From assembly GCF_033446685.1 (NCBI RefSeq), contig NZ_JAWQLY010000012.1:62001-126000 (forward strand): 64,000 bases of DNA, given 5' to 3'. Position 1 is the stretch's first letter. Every line of letters begins with the position of its first letter. Origin of the DNA: Modicisalibacter sp033446685 (GTDB taxonomy: Bacteria > Pseudomonadota > Gammaproteobacteria > Pseudomonadales > Halomonadaceae). Below are positions 1 through 9,433 of the stretch, piece after piece. The position numbers were made by a program, and so were the translations under genes. The notes below the pieces were generated by a model that saw only the letters and a program-made list of their open reading frames with translations, was not told the DNA's origin and made no database searches.

Positions 1-1
1 G

Positions 2-820
2 GGGATCGCCCGGCTGTCGTCGCTGAACGCCGTTCTGCTGCTGATTCTCGGCGTGTTCATGTTCATCGTCGGGCCGACCGTCTTCTGTCTGGCGCTGGGC
101 GTCGAGTCGTTCGGGGTCTATCTCGACAACTTCTTCACCAAGAGCCTGTTCACCGGCGCCGCCGGCAACGACCAATGGCCGCAGTGGTGGTCGATCTTCT
201 ACTGGGCGGTGTGGTTCGCCTGGGCACCGGTGGCGGCCCTTTTCCTGGGCAAGATCTCGCGGGGCTACACCGTGCGCGAGTTCCTGCGCGTCAACCTGCT
301 CTACCCGGCGCTGTTCGCCAGCGTGTGGATCCTGATCTTCTCCGGTACCGCGCTCTACTTTCAGTCCCAACTGGGGCAGACCGATGCCGGCGCCGATCTC
401 TACGCCATCCTCAATGACCGCGGCGTCGAAAACGTGCTCTACGAGCTGTTCCGCCAACTGCCGTTCTCGCAGGTGTGGATTCCGCTGTTGCTGTTCATCG
501 CCTATATCTCCTATGTCACCGCGGCGGACTCACAGACCGACGCCATCGGCAACCTCTGCACCCGCGGGCTGACCGCCGACTCCGATCTCAACGCCGGCAT
601 CGCCATGAAGGTGATCTGGGGCGTGATCGTCGGCGTGGTTTCCTGGGTGATGGTCAGCTTCGTGGGTATCGATGGCGTGAAGATGCTCTCCAACCTCGGC
701 GGGCTACCCGCCATGCTGATCGTGCTGCTGGCCACCGGCTCGCTGTGGGTCTGGCTCAAGCATCCCGCGCGGCTCGAGGCCGTGCCGACACCCTCCCGCA
801 CTGTCAAGGACGACGCATGA
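2..820 (+). CDS. BCCT family betaine/choline-type transporter, C-terminal part
   Basis: The reading frame is open from the window edge, so the true start lies upstream; the first internal ATG at 53 is inside a membrane segment and is not the start. The 272 visible residues match the second half of BCCT carriers (BetT/OpuD type), which import quaternary ammonium solutes such as choline, betaine or carnitine with Na+ or H+. Diagnostic parts are the tryptophan-rich FYWAVWFAWAP segment followed by KISRGYTVREF (the conserved arginine-rich helix region), then five or so hydrophobic segments to the end. The stop overlaps the next start (ATGA, 817-820), so the carrier and the hydrolase are translationally coupled. 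Family is secure; substrate cannot be told because the Trp-box region is only partly present. Confidence 0.9.
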   Translation, partial: GIARLSSLNAVLLLILGVFMFIVGPTVFCLALGVESFGVYLDNFFTKSLFTGAAGNDQWPQWWSIFYWAVWFAWAPVAALFLGKISRGYTVREFLRVNLLYPALFASVWILIFSGTALYFQSQLGQTDAGADLYAILNDRGVENVLYELFRQLPFSQVWIPLLLFIAYISYVTAADSQTDAIGNLCTRGLTADSDLNAGIAMKVIWGVIVGVVSWVMVSFVGIDGVKMLSNLGGLPAMLIVLLATGSLWVWLKHPARLEAVPTPSRTVKDDA

Positions 821-2841
821 AGATCAAACGGGACTTCCCGCACCGCGTGCGTGAAATCGACAACACCTGGATAACGCTGGACGACGGCACCCGCCTGGCC
901 GCGCGAATCTGGCTACCCGAGGACGCCGAAACCCGGCCGGTCCCGGCGATCCTCGAATACCTGCCGTATCGCAAGCGAGACGGCACGGCGATTCGCGACG
1001 AGCTGACGCATCCCTACTTTGCCGGCCACGGCTATGCCTGCGTGCGCGTCGACATGCGCGGCAACGGCGAATCCGACGGCCTGATGCTCGACGAGTACGC
1101 ACCACAGGAGCAGGCCGACGCCCTGGAAGTGATCGACTGGATCGCCAGCCAGCCCTGGTGCGACGGCAAGCTCGGCATGATGGGCATCTCCTGGGGCGGC
1201 TTCAACGGCCTGCAGGTTGCCGCGCTACGCCCGAAGCCGCTCAAGGCGATCATCACGCTGTGCTCCACCGACGATCGCTACGCCGACGATATCCACTACA
1301 AGGGCGGCAACATGCTGCTGGAGAATCTCGGCTGGGCGGCGACCATGCTGAGCTTTTCCGCCGCCGTGCCCGATCCGGCGCTGGTCGGCGAGCGCTGGCG
1401 CGAGATGTGGAAGCATCGGCTCGACAACATGCCGCTGCTGGCCGAAAACTGGCTGGGCCACCAGCACCGAGATGACTATTGGCGTCATGGTTCCATTGGC
1501 GAGAACTATGAAGATATCCAGGCTGCGGTCTATATGATCAGCGGCTGGGGGGATTCGTACATCAATACGATCCCGCGCATGATGGAGAGGCTTTCCTGCC
1601 CCAGGAAGGCGCTGCTGGGACCGTGGATGCACAAGTACCCGCATTTCGCGATCCCGGACCCGGCGATCGGTTTCCTGCAGGAGGCGCTGCGCTGGTGGGA
1701 CTACTGGCTCAAAGACGTCGACACCGGCATCATGGACGAGCCCGAGTGCACCTTCTATCTGCAGGACGGCGTGCCGCCGGCGCCCAAGTATCTCGAGCGC
1801 CCCGGCCAATGGGTACGCACCCACGGCTGGCCGGCGCCCAGTGACGAGATCGACACGACCACGCTCATCCTTGGCGATCATGGCCTTGCCGCCGATACCC
1901 GGCTAAGCCGAGACCGGCTGATCGCTTCGCCGCTGACCGCCGGCACGCTGCAGGGCGAGTACATTCCGCTGTGGTTCGGCGCCGACTTCCCGCCGGATCA
2001 GCGCCGCGACGACGGCCTGTCGTTGACCTTCGATTCCGCGCCCTACCGCGACGGGCTCGACATTCTCGGTCAGCCGACGATTGCCGCGACGCTCGCCAGC
2101 GCCGAGGAGTGCGGTCAGTTCCACGTGCGCCTGTGCGACGTCGCGCCCAGCGGCGAGAGCGCGCTGATCACCTACGGTACGCTCAATCTCAATTTGCGTG
2201 ACGATCCGGGTACGGTCACGCCACCGGTCCCGGGCGAACCGATGGAGGTGCGCGTGGCGCTGGATTTGATCGGCTATCGCCTGCCGAAGGGCCACCGTCT
2301 GCGTGTGGCGCTATCCAGCGCCAGCTTCCCGTTGATGTGGTCGCCAGCGAGGCGCGCTGACCTGACCCTGCTGGCCGGCACGCCGACGCTCGAGCTGCCG
2401 CTGTCGCAGGCCGGTTATATCCCGATGCCGTTCGAGCCGCCGGAGAGCGCCACGCCCTGTCGCGTCGAGACCCTGCGCGCCGGTCAACCCAAGCGCACCA
2501 TCAGCGAGGACGTCGGCAGCGGCGAAGTGACGGTGACGATCGAGGACGACATGGGCGATGTCCGTTTCGAGGATCATGGCCTGCGCGTCGAGCAGAAGGC
2601 GAAAGAGGTGTATACCAGCCACCCCGACGAGGCTACGCGCACGCACGCGGATATCGAGTGGGTCTACCGCGCCAGCCGCGACGAAGGTACCGGGCAGTTC
2701 GCGGTGGAAGTGACCAGCCGCTATCACCTGCACTGCGACGAGACCGCCTTCTACCTGCGTGCCGAGCAGCTGGCGCACGAGGGCGAGACACTGATCAGCG
2801 ACAAGCGCTGGGAACGGGTAATCCCGCGCACGGCGATCTAG
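817..2841 (+). CDS. CocE/NonD family (S15-like) alpha/beta hydrolase
   Basis: This 674-residue protein has the architecture of the CocE/NonD family: an alpha/beta-hydrolase core with a GISWGG nucleophile elbow (Ser125), a helical cap, and a C-terminal jelly-roll domain of the X-Pro dipeptidyl-peptidase type (roughly residues 330-550). Family members hydrolyse esters or amides, for example cocaine esterase and glutaryl-7-ACA acylase; the substrate here is unknown. No signal peptide is evident, so it should be cytoplasmic. The start is the ATG that overlaps the BCCT stop; the frame stays open upstream but that part is antiparallel to nothing known and lies inside the transporter gene. Coupling to a betaine-type carrier suggests it acts on an imported quaternary amine ester or amide, which is inference. 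Confidence 0.88.
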   Translation: MKIKRDFPHRVREIDNTWITLDDGTRLAARIWLPEDAETRPVPAILEYLPYRKRDGTAIRDELTHPYFAGHGYACVRVDMRGNGESDGLMLDEYAPQEQADALEVIDWIASQPWCDGKLGMMGISWGGFNGLQVAALRPKPLKAIITLCSTDDRYADDIHYKGGNMLLENLGWAATMLSFSAAVPDPALVGERWREMWKHRLDNMPLLAENWLGHQHRDDYWRHGSIGENYEDIQAAVYMISGWGDSYINTIPRMMERLSCPRKALLGPWMHKYPHFAIPDPAIGFLQEALRWWDYWLKDVDTGIMDEPECTFYLQDGVPPAPKYLERPGQWVRTHGWPAPSDEIDTTTLILGDHGLAADTRLSRDRLIASPLTAGTLQGEYIPLWFGADFPPDQRRDDGLSLTFDSAPYRDGLDILGQPTIAATLASAEECGQFHVRLCDVAPSGESALITYGTLNLNLRDDPGTVTPPVPGEPMEVRVALDLIGYRLPKGHRLRVALSSASFPLMWSPARRADLTLLAGTPTLELPLSQAGYIPMPFEPPESATPCRVETLRAGQPKRTISEDVGSGEVTVTIEDDMGDVRFEDHGLRVEQKAKEVYTSHPDEATRTHADIEWVYRASRDEGTGQFAVEVTSRYHLHCDETAFYLRAEQLAHEGETLISDKRWERVIPRTAI

Positions 2842-2924
2842 CCGTGAACCGCCGAACGACCGCGGTTTTCGGCGCGCCGCGTGCTATGCTCCGGAGCCGA
2901 GAGAACTCGGCCCCGGATGCTTTC

Positions 2925-3839
2925 ATGTCTACTCGCGATGCGCTTCCTCCCCTGGCCTGCCTGCGTGCCTTCGAGGCCGCCGCCCGCCACTGCAGCTTCA
3001 CCCAGGCGGGCAGCGAACTGCATTTGACCCAGAGCGCGGTCAGCCGGCAGATCAAGCGCCTGGAGGAGGATCTCGGCCGCCCGCTGTTCGAGCGCCATCA
3101 CGACGGCCTGCGCCTGATGCCCGCCGGCGAGCACTACTTCCGTGTCGTCCAGGGCATGCTGCGGGAGCTACGCGACGAAACGGCACGCCTGCGGCGGCGC
3201 AGCGGCGATCATCAGCTCACGCTGGCCTCGAGCCCGACCATCGCCTCGATCTGGCTGGCGCGGCAACTGCCCGATTTCCAGCGCGCCCACCCCGATATCG
3301 AGATTCGCATTCTCACCGTCGAGGACCCCCACCGCCTCGATCTGGCGGAGTTCGACCTCGGCATCTATTACCACGTGCCGCACGAGGTCGATCCGCCCGG
3401 CCTGAACGTCGAGGCGATCTTCGATCACGAGGAGGTGGCCGCGGTCTGCAGCCCGGTCTACCTGGAGCGCCAGGGCGGCGTGGGCGGTCCCCGCGATCTA
3501 CTCGCCCGCCACACGCTGATGGTGGTCGAGGATCACTACCACGACTGGCTGACCTGGGAGCTCTGGTATGACTCGCTGGCGCTCGACTGGCATCCCCCCG
3601 CCCACACCCTGCGCGCCAACAGCTTCCAACTGCTGATGAATGCCACCCTGGCCGGCCAGGGGGTGACGCTGGGCTGGACGCGGCTGCTGGCCGCCGAACT
3701 CGACCAGGGCACGCTGGTTCGCGCCATGCCGCACTCGTTACCGAGTCGGGGGCGACTCTCGCTGCTCATGCCGCAGCATCGCCATCTCAGCGAACCGATG
3801 CGCGCCTTTCGCGAATGGGTGCTGTCGCCCGCCGCCTGA
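2925..3839 (+). CDS. LysR family transcriptional regulator, GcvA-like
   Basis: A 304-residue LysR-type regulator. Residues about 8-67 form the winged helix-turn-helix (LRAFEAAARHCSFTQAGSEL then TQSAVSRQIKRLEE), and the rest is the periplasmic-binding-like effector domain. The opening LPPLACLRAFEAAAR is typical of the GcvA branch, which often regulates transport or amino-acid genes. I chose ATG 2925; an ATG at 2886 in frame would add 13 residues of non-family sequence. It follows the hydrolase by 83 bases on the same strand and may control the BCCT-hydrolase pair, whose promoter lies outside the window. The effector is unknown. Confidence 0.9.
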   Translation: MSTRDALPPLACLRAFEAAARHCSFTQAGSELHLTQSAVSRQIKRLEEDLGRPLFERHHDGLRLMPAGEHYFRVVQGMLRELRDETARLRRRSGDHQLTLASSPTIASIWLARQLPDFQRAHPDIEIRILTVEDPHRLDLAEFDLGIYYHVPHEVDPPGLNVEAIFDHEEVAAVCSPVYLERQGGVGGPRDLLARHTLMVVEDHYHDWLTWELWYDSLALDWHPPAHTLRANSFQLLMNATLAGQGVTLGWTRLLAAELDQGTLVRAMPHSLPSRGRLSLLMPQHRHLSEPMRAFREWVLSPAA

Positions 3840-3846
3840 ACCGCGA

Positions 3847-6165
3847 CTACTGGGGCGCCTCGCCTTCCTGGGCGCTCTCCTGGGCCCGGGAGGTCTCGCC
3901 CGGGGTGGTCATGGTCCGCGCCGCGGCGGCGGACGGACCGTGAACCGCGCCGCCCTCGCCGGCGCCCCCGTAGGGCGGATTCTCGAACATCACGCTGAGC
4001 CGGGGCAGCGACAGGTCGATGCCCTCGCCGTCCATGCGCTGCTTGAGGCGCAGGTTGAAGGCCCGCGCCACGTCCCACTGCATCAGCGGGCTGGTACGCA
4101 TGCGCACGCGCAGGATCGCCGCGCCCTGATCGAAGCTCTCGACGCCCTGCAGCTCGAGCGCCGACCAGATGTGATGGCGCATCATCGGGTCCTGACGCAG
4201 GGCGTCGGCGACCTCGCGGACCAGGGCGATAGCGTCGTCGATGGGCATGTTGTGGGGGATGCGAATGCGCAGCAGGGCGATGCCGAATTCGCGGGCGAAG
4301 TTCTGGATGCCCTTGATCTGGCTGAACGGGATGATGTGCACGATGCCATCGAGATCGCGCAGTCGCACGGTGCGCAGGCTGAGCCCCTCGACCGTGCCCA
4401 TGTGTCCGCCGACGTCGACGAAGTCGTCGATCGACAGCGAATCCTCGATGAGGATGAACAGCCCGGTGATCAGGTCCTGGACCAGCGTCTGCGCGCCGAA
4501 GCCGATCGCCAGGCCGATCACCCCGGCCCCGGCGAGCAGCGGCGTGACGTTGACGCCGAGATTGGCCAACCCGACGATCGAGGCGATCACCAGGATGGTG
4601 AAGAACACCACGTTGCGGACCATCGGCGTGATGGTCTGGGCGCGGGTGCTGTTGATGCGCCGCCCGCGCGTGCCGGAGGCGCTACGCAGCGCCCGCTGAA
4701 TGGCGGTATCGGCGAAGATCCACACCAGCCAGGCCAGCAGCACGGTCACTCCGATGCGCAGCAACGCCTGGCCGATGCGTGCGCTGATCGCGCCCTCGTC
4801 GCCGATTCCCAGCAGCGAGAAGCCCCAGATGCGCAGCGACAGTTCGGCGAACAGCACCCAGCACAAGAACTGCGCCAGGGTCGAGAAGAAGCGCTTGAGC
4901 CGGCGGCGGTACTGCGAGGTGCGCTTGATCGCGCCGACCCGCTCGGCATGGCGGCGCAAGCCGCCGCTGGTGACCAGCGTCAGCACCAGCAGCGCGGCGC
5001 ACAGGATCGCCCGGGTGAAGGCGCCGTCGGCCTCGCCGGCCGAGACGAAGATCGCCGCCAGCGAGACGCCGATCAGCAGCAGCGCGGGAATGTGCCAGTA
5101 GTTGCCCAGCATGATGGCCAGATCGCGCAGCGAGCTCTGATCGCGGCGCTCGGCATAGGGCCGGTTGCGGATCAGATGCTTGACCGGTCGGCGCAGACGG
5201 ATCACCAGCGCCCCGCTCATCACCCCGGCGAGCACGTTGGCGAGCACCGACAGCCAGCTGGCCAGGTCGCCGCCGAGCATCGTCGTCAGCCGCTCGCTGT
5301 TGACCGCATCGCCGAAGGCGGCCAGCGCGCCGATCACGAACAGCCGGCGCGGCGCCTGCTGGCGCAGGATGGCGACCGCCACCCGGCGGTGCCCACGGGT
5401 GAATACCGAGATCACCACATCGAATACCGTCGACAGGATCCGTCCGCAGAGCGCCACGTAGGCGATGACCAGCACCGTGGCGCGGGCCGGGGTGGGCGCC
5501 GAGAGCCAGCGCAGGCTGGCCAGCATCACCACGAAAGCGAGGATCCAGGGCACGACCTTGCGCAGGAAATGCACGACCAGCAGCCAAGCGCGGGGCTCGG
5601 GGGGCAGCGTCAACGGCCAGTCGCGACGACGCGCCAGCAATCGACCGGCGCCCATCAGCAGCGACAGCAGGCCGAACCACACCGCCAGCAGTACGGCCGC
5701 TTCGGCGCTTTGTCGCATCAGCTCGATACGCCCCATCGACTCGACCAGTTCGGCGGTATCGTCTGCGGCGCGCTGGGCGCGTTGCGCCCAGACGTCCAAT
5801 GGCGAATGGCCGGTGCCGGCCTGCTCGCCGAGGTCGGTGAACGAGTCGGCCAGCGCCCCCAGCAGGCCTTGGGGCGAATCGCCCTCCTCGCCCGCCTTGA
5901 GCGCTCCGGTGCTCTCGCGCAGCGTCTTGAGCTGACTCAGCAGGTCGGCGCGGCGCGCGTCGTTTTCGAGCGTGGCGATCACGCTATCCAGCGATTCGCG
6001 CAACCGCTCGGGGTCGGCCTGCGCCTTGTCGCCCTCGGCGGTGCCGCCGCCCCCGGTCAAGGCGCCGAGCGATAGCCCCTGGCCCGCCGCCGCGGCGGAA
6101 AACGCCAGCCCCAGGCATACCACGATCATCCCGCCCAGCCGTTTGAGAAGCGCCCTGCCCGGCAT
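3847..6165 (-). CDS. Large MscS-family mechanosensitive channel (YbiO/MscM-like)
   Basis: A 772-residue inner-membrane protein with a cleavable signal sequence (about residues 1-28, ending near AAAAGQG), a periplasmic helical region to about residue 150, around ten membrane segments, and a C-terminal MscS module (about 510-720). The pore-lining helix is visible as LLAGAGVIGLAIGFGAQTLVQD, followed by the beta domain containing DDFVDVGGHMGTVE. Length and order match E. coli YbiO (741 residues) rather than the small MscS. Such channels release solutes on hypo-osmotic shock, which fits a halophile accumulating betaine. The start has a good ribosome site (AGGGAGA). The C-terminal tail (last 45 residues) is low-complexity. 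It ends 7 bases after the LysR stop in convergent orientation. Confidence 0.87.
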   Translation of the reverse strand: MPGRALLKRLGGMIVVCLGLAFSAAAAGQGLSLGALTGGGGTAEGDKAQADPERLRESLDSVIATLENDARRADLLSQLKTLRESTGALKAGEEGDSPQGLLGALADSFTDLGEQAGTGHSPLDVWAQRAQRAADDTAELVESMGRIELMRQSAEAAVLLAVWFGLLSLLMGAGRLLARRRDWPLTLPPEPRAWLLVVHFLRKVVPWILAFVVMLASLRWLSAPTPARATVLVIAYVALCGRILSTVFDVVISVFTRGHRRVAVAILRQQAPRRLFVIGALAAFGDAVNSERLTTMLGGDLASWLSVLANVLAGVMSGALVIRLRRPVKHLIRNRPYAERRDQSSLRDLAIMLGNYWHIPALLLIGVSLAAIFVSAGEADGAFTRAILCAALLVLTLVTSGGLRRHAERVGAIKRTSQYRRRLKRFFSTLAQFLCWVLFAELSLRIWGFSLLGIGDEGAISARIGQALLRIGVTVLLAWLVWIFADTAIQRALRSASGTRGRRINSTRAQTITPMVRNVVFFTILVIASIVGLANLGVNVTPLLAGAGVIGLAIGFGAQTLVQDLITGLFILIEDSLSIDDFVDVGGHMGTVEGLSLRTVRLRDLDGIVHIIPFSQIKGIQNFAREFGIALLRIRIPHNMPIDDAIALVREVADALRQDPMMRHHIWSALELQGVESFDQGAAILRVRMRTSPLMQWDVARAFNLRLKQRMDGEGIDLSLPRLSVMFENPPYGGAGEGGAVHGPSAAAARTMTTPGETSRAQESAQEGEAPQ

Positions 6166-6220
6166 GTCATCTCCCTAAGTAATGGCCTTCGCGATCAGCA
6201 AGCCTGACGCCTGATCACGA

Positions 6221-6250
6221 CAAAGCCAAGACCCGGGGGCCTTGGCTTTG
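6221..6250 (-). terminator. Hairpin downstream of the RND pump gene
   Basis: A perfect 10-bp inverted repeat, CAAAGCCAAG and CTTGGCTTTG, encloses a 10-base GC-rich loop. It lies 21 bases after the end of the RND transporter gene and before the start of the MscS-like gene, both on the minus strand. There is no long T run, so termination strength is uncertain. Confidence 0.55.
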
Positions 6251-6271
6251 GTCGGGTATCGCCATGGCCTG

Positions 6272-9200
6272 TCAGTGGCCCGGACTGTCGCTTGCCGGCT
6301 GGCTGGCGTTGCCGTCCGCGATGGACTTGCCACGCTTGCGATCGAACCAGTCCTCGAAGCGCATCACCAGCATGAAGAACATCGGCACGAAGAAGATCGC
6401 GATCAGCGTGGCGCCGAGCATCCCGCCGATCACCGCGGTCCCGATCGAATGGCGGCTCGCCGAGCTCGCCCCGGAGGCGATGGCCAGCGGAATGACGCCG
6501 ACGATGAACGCGAACGAGGTCATGATGATCGGCCGGAAACGCAACCGCGCGGCCTCCTTGGCCGATTCGACGATGCCCTTGCCGGCCTGGCGCTGCTCGA
6601 CGGCGAATTCGACGATCAGAATGGAGTTCTTGGCCGCCAGCCCGATCAGCACCAGCAGGCCGACCTGGAAGTAGACGTCGCCGGCCAGGCCACGCAGGTA
6701 CATCGCCAGCACCGCCCCGAGCATGGCGAACGGCACCGCGGTGATGACCACCAGCGGCAGCGACCAGCGCTCGTACTGCGCGGCGAGGATCAACACCACC
6801 ATCACCACGCCGAAGACGAATGCCAGCGTGGAGTTGCCCGAGGAACTCTGCTGCTGGTACGCCTCACCGGTCCAGCTCAGCTGGTAGCCGTCGCCGACCG
6901 CTTCGCTGGCCACCTCCTGCATCGCCGCGAGGGCCTGACCGGAGCTGTACCCGTCGGCGGGCTGACCCTGGATCTTGGCCGCCGGGAACAGGTTGAAGCG
7001 CTGGATGATACTCGGCGCCTGGCTACGCTTCATCGTCACCACGCTGGACAGCGGCACCATCTCGCCGCTATCGGCACGCACGTAGATCTTGCCCAGATCG
7101 TCCGGCGTATCGCGGTATTCGCCCTCCGACTGCAGGTTGACCTGGAAGTTACGGCTGAACATCGTGAAATCGTTGACGTACAGCGTACCGAAGGTGCTCT
7201 GCATGGTGGCGTAGACGTCATCCAGCGAGAGCCCCATGCTGCGTGCCTTGTCGCGATCCACCGTGGCGCTGTAGGTCGGCACCTGGGTGCTCATGGTGGT
7301 ACGCACCTGCGACAGCTCCGGACGCTGGTTGGCGGCCTTGACCAGCGCCTGCGCGCTGGCTTCGATCTGCTGCGGCGTGGCGCCCTCGGTGGATTGCAGG
7401 AAGCCCTCGAAACCGCCGGTGGTCGACATGCCCTGGATCGGCGGCGGGTTGAAGGCGATCACCCGGCCCTCGGGATGCCGGGCGCCCATCTGGATCGTCC
7501 GGCCGACGAGTTCGGGGGCGGTGGCCTCACGCTTGGCCCAATCCTCGAGGGTCACGAAGGCCACCCCGGCGTTGGGTAGCTGAGCGCTGGCGAGGATGTC
7601 GTAACCGGCGAACGAGACCACGCTCTTGACCCCGTCGAAGTCGAGGATGTCGTCGACGACCGCCTGGTTGAAGGTGTCCGTGCGCTGCAGCGACGAGGCC
7701 GCCGGGAGCTGGGTGATCGCCAGGTAGAAGCCCTGGTCTTCGGAAGGCACCAGTCCGCTGGGCAGCCGCGTGAACAGCAGCGCGGTGATGGCGCAGAAGC
7801 CCAGGAACAGCACCACGCCGAGCAGCGCGCGCTTGATCATGAAGCTCACGCCGGCGAGATAGCCGCGGGTAGCCCGCTCGAAGACCCGGTTGAACCAGCG
7901 GAAAGGCGCCGCCGGCTGCTTGTCGTGGGGTTTCAAGAACAGCGCGCACATCGCCGGCGACAGAGTCAGGGCGACGACCGCCGAGATCAGCACCGAGATG
8001 GCGATGGTGATCGCGAACTGACTGTACAGCTGGCCGGAGATCCCGCCCAGGAACGCCACAGGAATGAACACCGCGGCCATCACCAGGGTGACCGCGACGA
8101 TCGGCCCCGAGATCTCGCTCATCGCCTTGAGCGCGGCCTCCTTGGCCGAGACATCCTCCTCTTCCATGATCCGTTCGACGTTCTCGATGACGATGATCGC
8201 ATCGTCGACGACGATCCCGATCGCCAGGATCATCCCGAACAGCGTCAGCAGGTTGATCGAATAGCCAAGCAGGTACATGCCGGCGAAGGTGCCGACAATC
8301 GAGATCGGCACGGCGATGATCGGCACGATCGCCGCGCGCCACTTCTGCAGGAACACGAACACCACGAACACCACCAGCGCCAGCGCCTCGACGAAGGTGT
8401 GCACGACCTCCTCGATCGACAGCCTGACAAACTCGGTGGTGTCGTAGGGAATGGCATATTCCATGCCCTCGGGGAAGTTCGCCGAGAGCCGTTCCAGGGT
8501 CTCGTTGACCGCCGCAGCGGTCTCCAGGGCGTTGGCCCCCGGCTGCAGGAAGATGCCGATCGGCACGGTGGGCTGGTTGTTCAGCCGACCGACGAACGAG
8601 TAATCCTGAGCGCCCAGCTCGACCCGCGCGACGTCGCCGAGCTTGAGCGAACCACCGCTTTCGTCGGTACGCAGCAGGATGTTGCGGAACTGCTCGACGC
8701 TGGTGAAGCGCCCCTCGGTGGTAATAGTGAAGGTATACGGGCGCGGGTCCTGCATCGGCTCGGCGGCCAGCTTGCCGGCCGGGAACTGGGCGTTCTGCTG
8801 GCTGATGGCGTCGGCCACCTCGCTTGAGGTGATGTCGTAATCGGCCATCTTCGCCGGGTCGAGCCACACACGGATCGAATAATCCTTGGCGCCGAACAGC
8901 TGGGCGTTGCCGACTCCCTGGGTGCGCTTGAGCGCGTCGATGACGTTGACCAGCGCATAGTTGCTGAGAAACACCGGGTCGTATTCGCCGTTGGTCGACG
9001 ACAGCGTGGCCACCTGCAGGATGCTCGACGAACGCTTCTGGACCTGCACGCCCTGCTGCTGGACGACGCTGGGCAACTGCGCCATGGCCTGCTGGACGCG
9101 GTTGTTGACGTCGATCGTCGCCTGGTCGGGGTCGGTGCCGATGGCGAAGGTCACCGACAACGACAAGGCCCCGCTATCGGCACTGGTCGAGTTGATGTAG

Positions 9201-9433
9201 AGCAGGTTGTCGACGCCGTTGATCGCCTGCTCGAGCGGCGCCGCCACGGTTTCCGAAATGGTCTGAGCGCTGGCCCCGGGATAGGTGGCGCTGACCTGGA
9301 CCTGGGGCGGCACCAACTGCGGGTACTGCTCGACCGGCAGCACGCGCAGGGCCATCGCCCCGGCGATCATGATGACGATCGACAGCACGGTGGCGAAGAC
9401 CGGACGGCGAATGAAGAAACTCGATATATTCAT
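6272..9433 (-). CDS. RND multidrug efflux inner-membrane transporter, HAE1 family (AcrB-like)
   Basis: A 1053-residue RND pump of the hydrophobe/amphiphile efflux family, the usual length for AcrB/MexB. It begins MNISSFFIRRPVFA with the first membrane helix, has two large periplasmic loops, and twelve predicted membrane helices. Proton-relay residues are present: the Asp pair in GIVVDDAI (Asp410-Asp411) and the Lys in GLAAKNSIL (Lys935), equivalent to AcrB Asp407/Asp408 and Lys940. It works with the periplasmic adaptor encoded just upstream, whose stop overlaps this start by one base (TGATG), and with an outer-membrane TolC-type channel that is not encoded here. Likely repressed by the divergent TetR-family protein. 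Confidence 0.95.
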   Translation of the reverse strand: MNISSFFIRRPVFATVLSIVIMIAGAMALRVLPVEQYPQLVPPQVQVSATYPGASAQTISETVAAPLEQAINGVDNLLYINSTSADSGALSLSVTFAIGTDPDQATIDVNNRVQQAMAQLPSVVQQQGVQVQKRSSSILQVATLSSTNGEYDPVFLSNYALVNVIDALKRTQGVGNAQLFGAKDYSIRVWLDPAKMADYDITSSEVADAISQQNAQFPAGKLAAEPMQDPRPYTFTITTEGRFTSVEQFRNILLRTDESGGSLKLGDVARVELGAQDYSFVGRLNNQPTVPIGIFLQPGANALETAAAVNETLERLSANFPEGMEYAIPYDTTEFVRLSIEEVVHTFVEALALVVFVVFVFLQKWRAAIVPIIAVPISIVGTFAGMYLLGYSINLLTLFGMILAIGIVVDDAIIVIENVERIMEEEDVSAKEAALKAMSEISGPIVAVTLVMAAVFIPVAFLGGISGQLYSQFAITIAISVLISAVVALTLSPAMCALFLKPHDKQPAAPFRWFNRVFERATRGYLAGVSFMIKRALLGVVLFLGFCAITALLFTRLPSGLVPSEDQGFYLAITQLPAASSLQRTDTFNQAVVDDILDFDGVKSVVSFAGYDILASAQLPNAGVAFVTLEDWAKREATAPELVGRTIQMGARHPEGRVIAFNPPPIQGMSTTGGFEGFLQSTEGATPQQIEASAQALVKAANQRPELSQVRTTMSTQVPTYSATVDRDKARSMGLSLDDVYATMQSTFGTLYVNDFTMFSRNFQVNLQSEGEYRDTPDDLGKIYVRADSGEMVPLSSVVTMKRSQAPSIIQRFNLFPAAKIQGQPADGYSSGQALAAMQEVASEAVGDGYQLSWTGEAYQQQSSSGNSTLAFVFGVVMVVLILAAQYERWSLPLVVITAVPFAMLGAVLAMYLRGLAGDVYFQVGLLVLIGLAAKNSILIVEFAVEQRQAGKGIVESAKEAARLRFRPIIMTSFAFIVGVIPLAIASGASSASRHSIGTAVIGGMLGATLIAIFFVPMFFMLVMRFEDWFDRKRGKSIADGNASQPASDSPGH

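Noticed and set aside
3940..6075. A 711-codon open frame opposite the MscS-like gene
   Set aside because: Antisense shadow with Q/A/R/H-rich composition and no recognisable domain.
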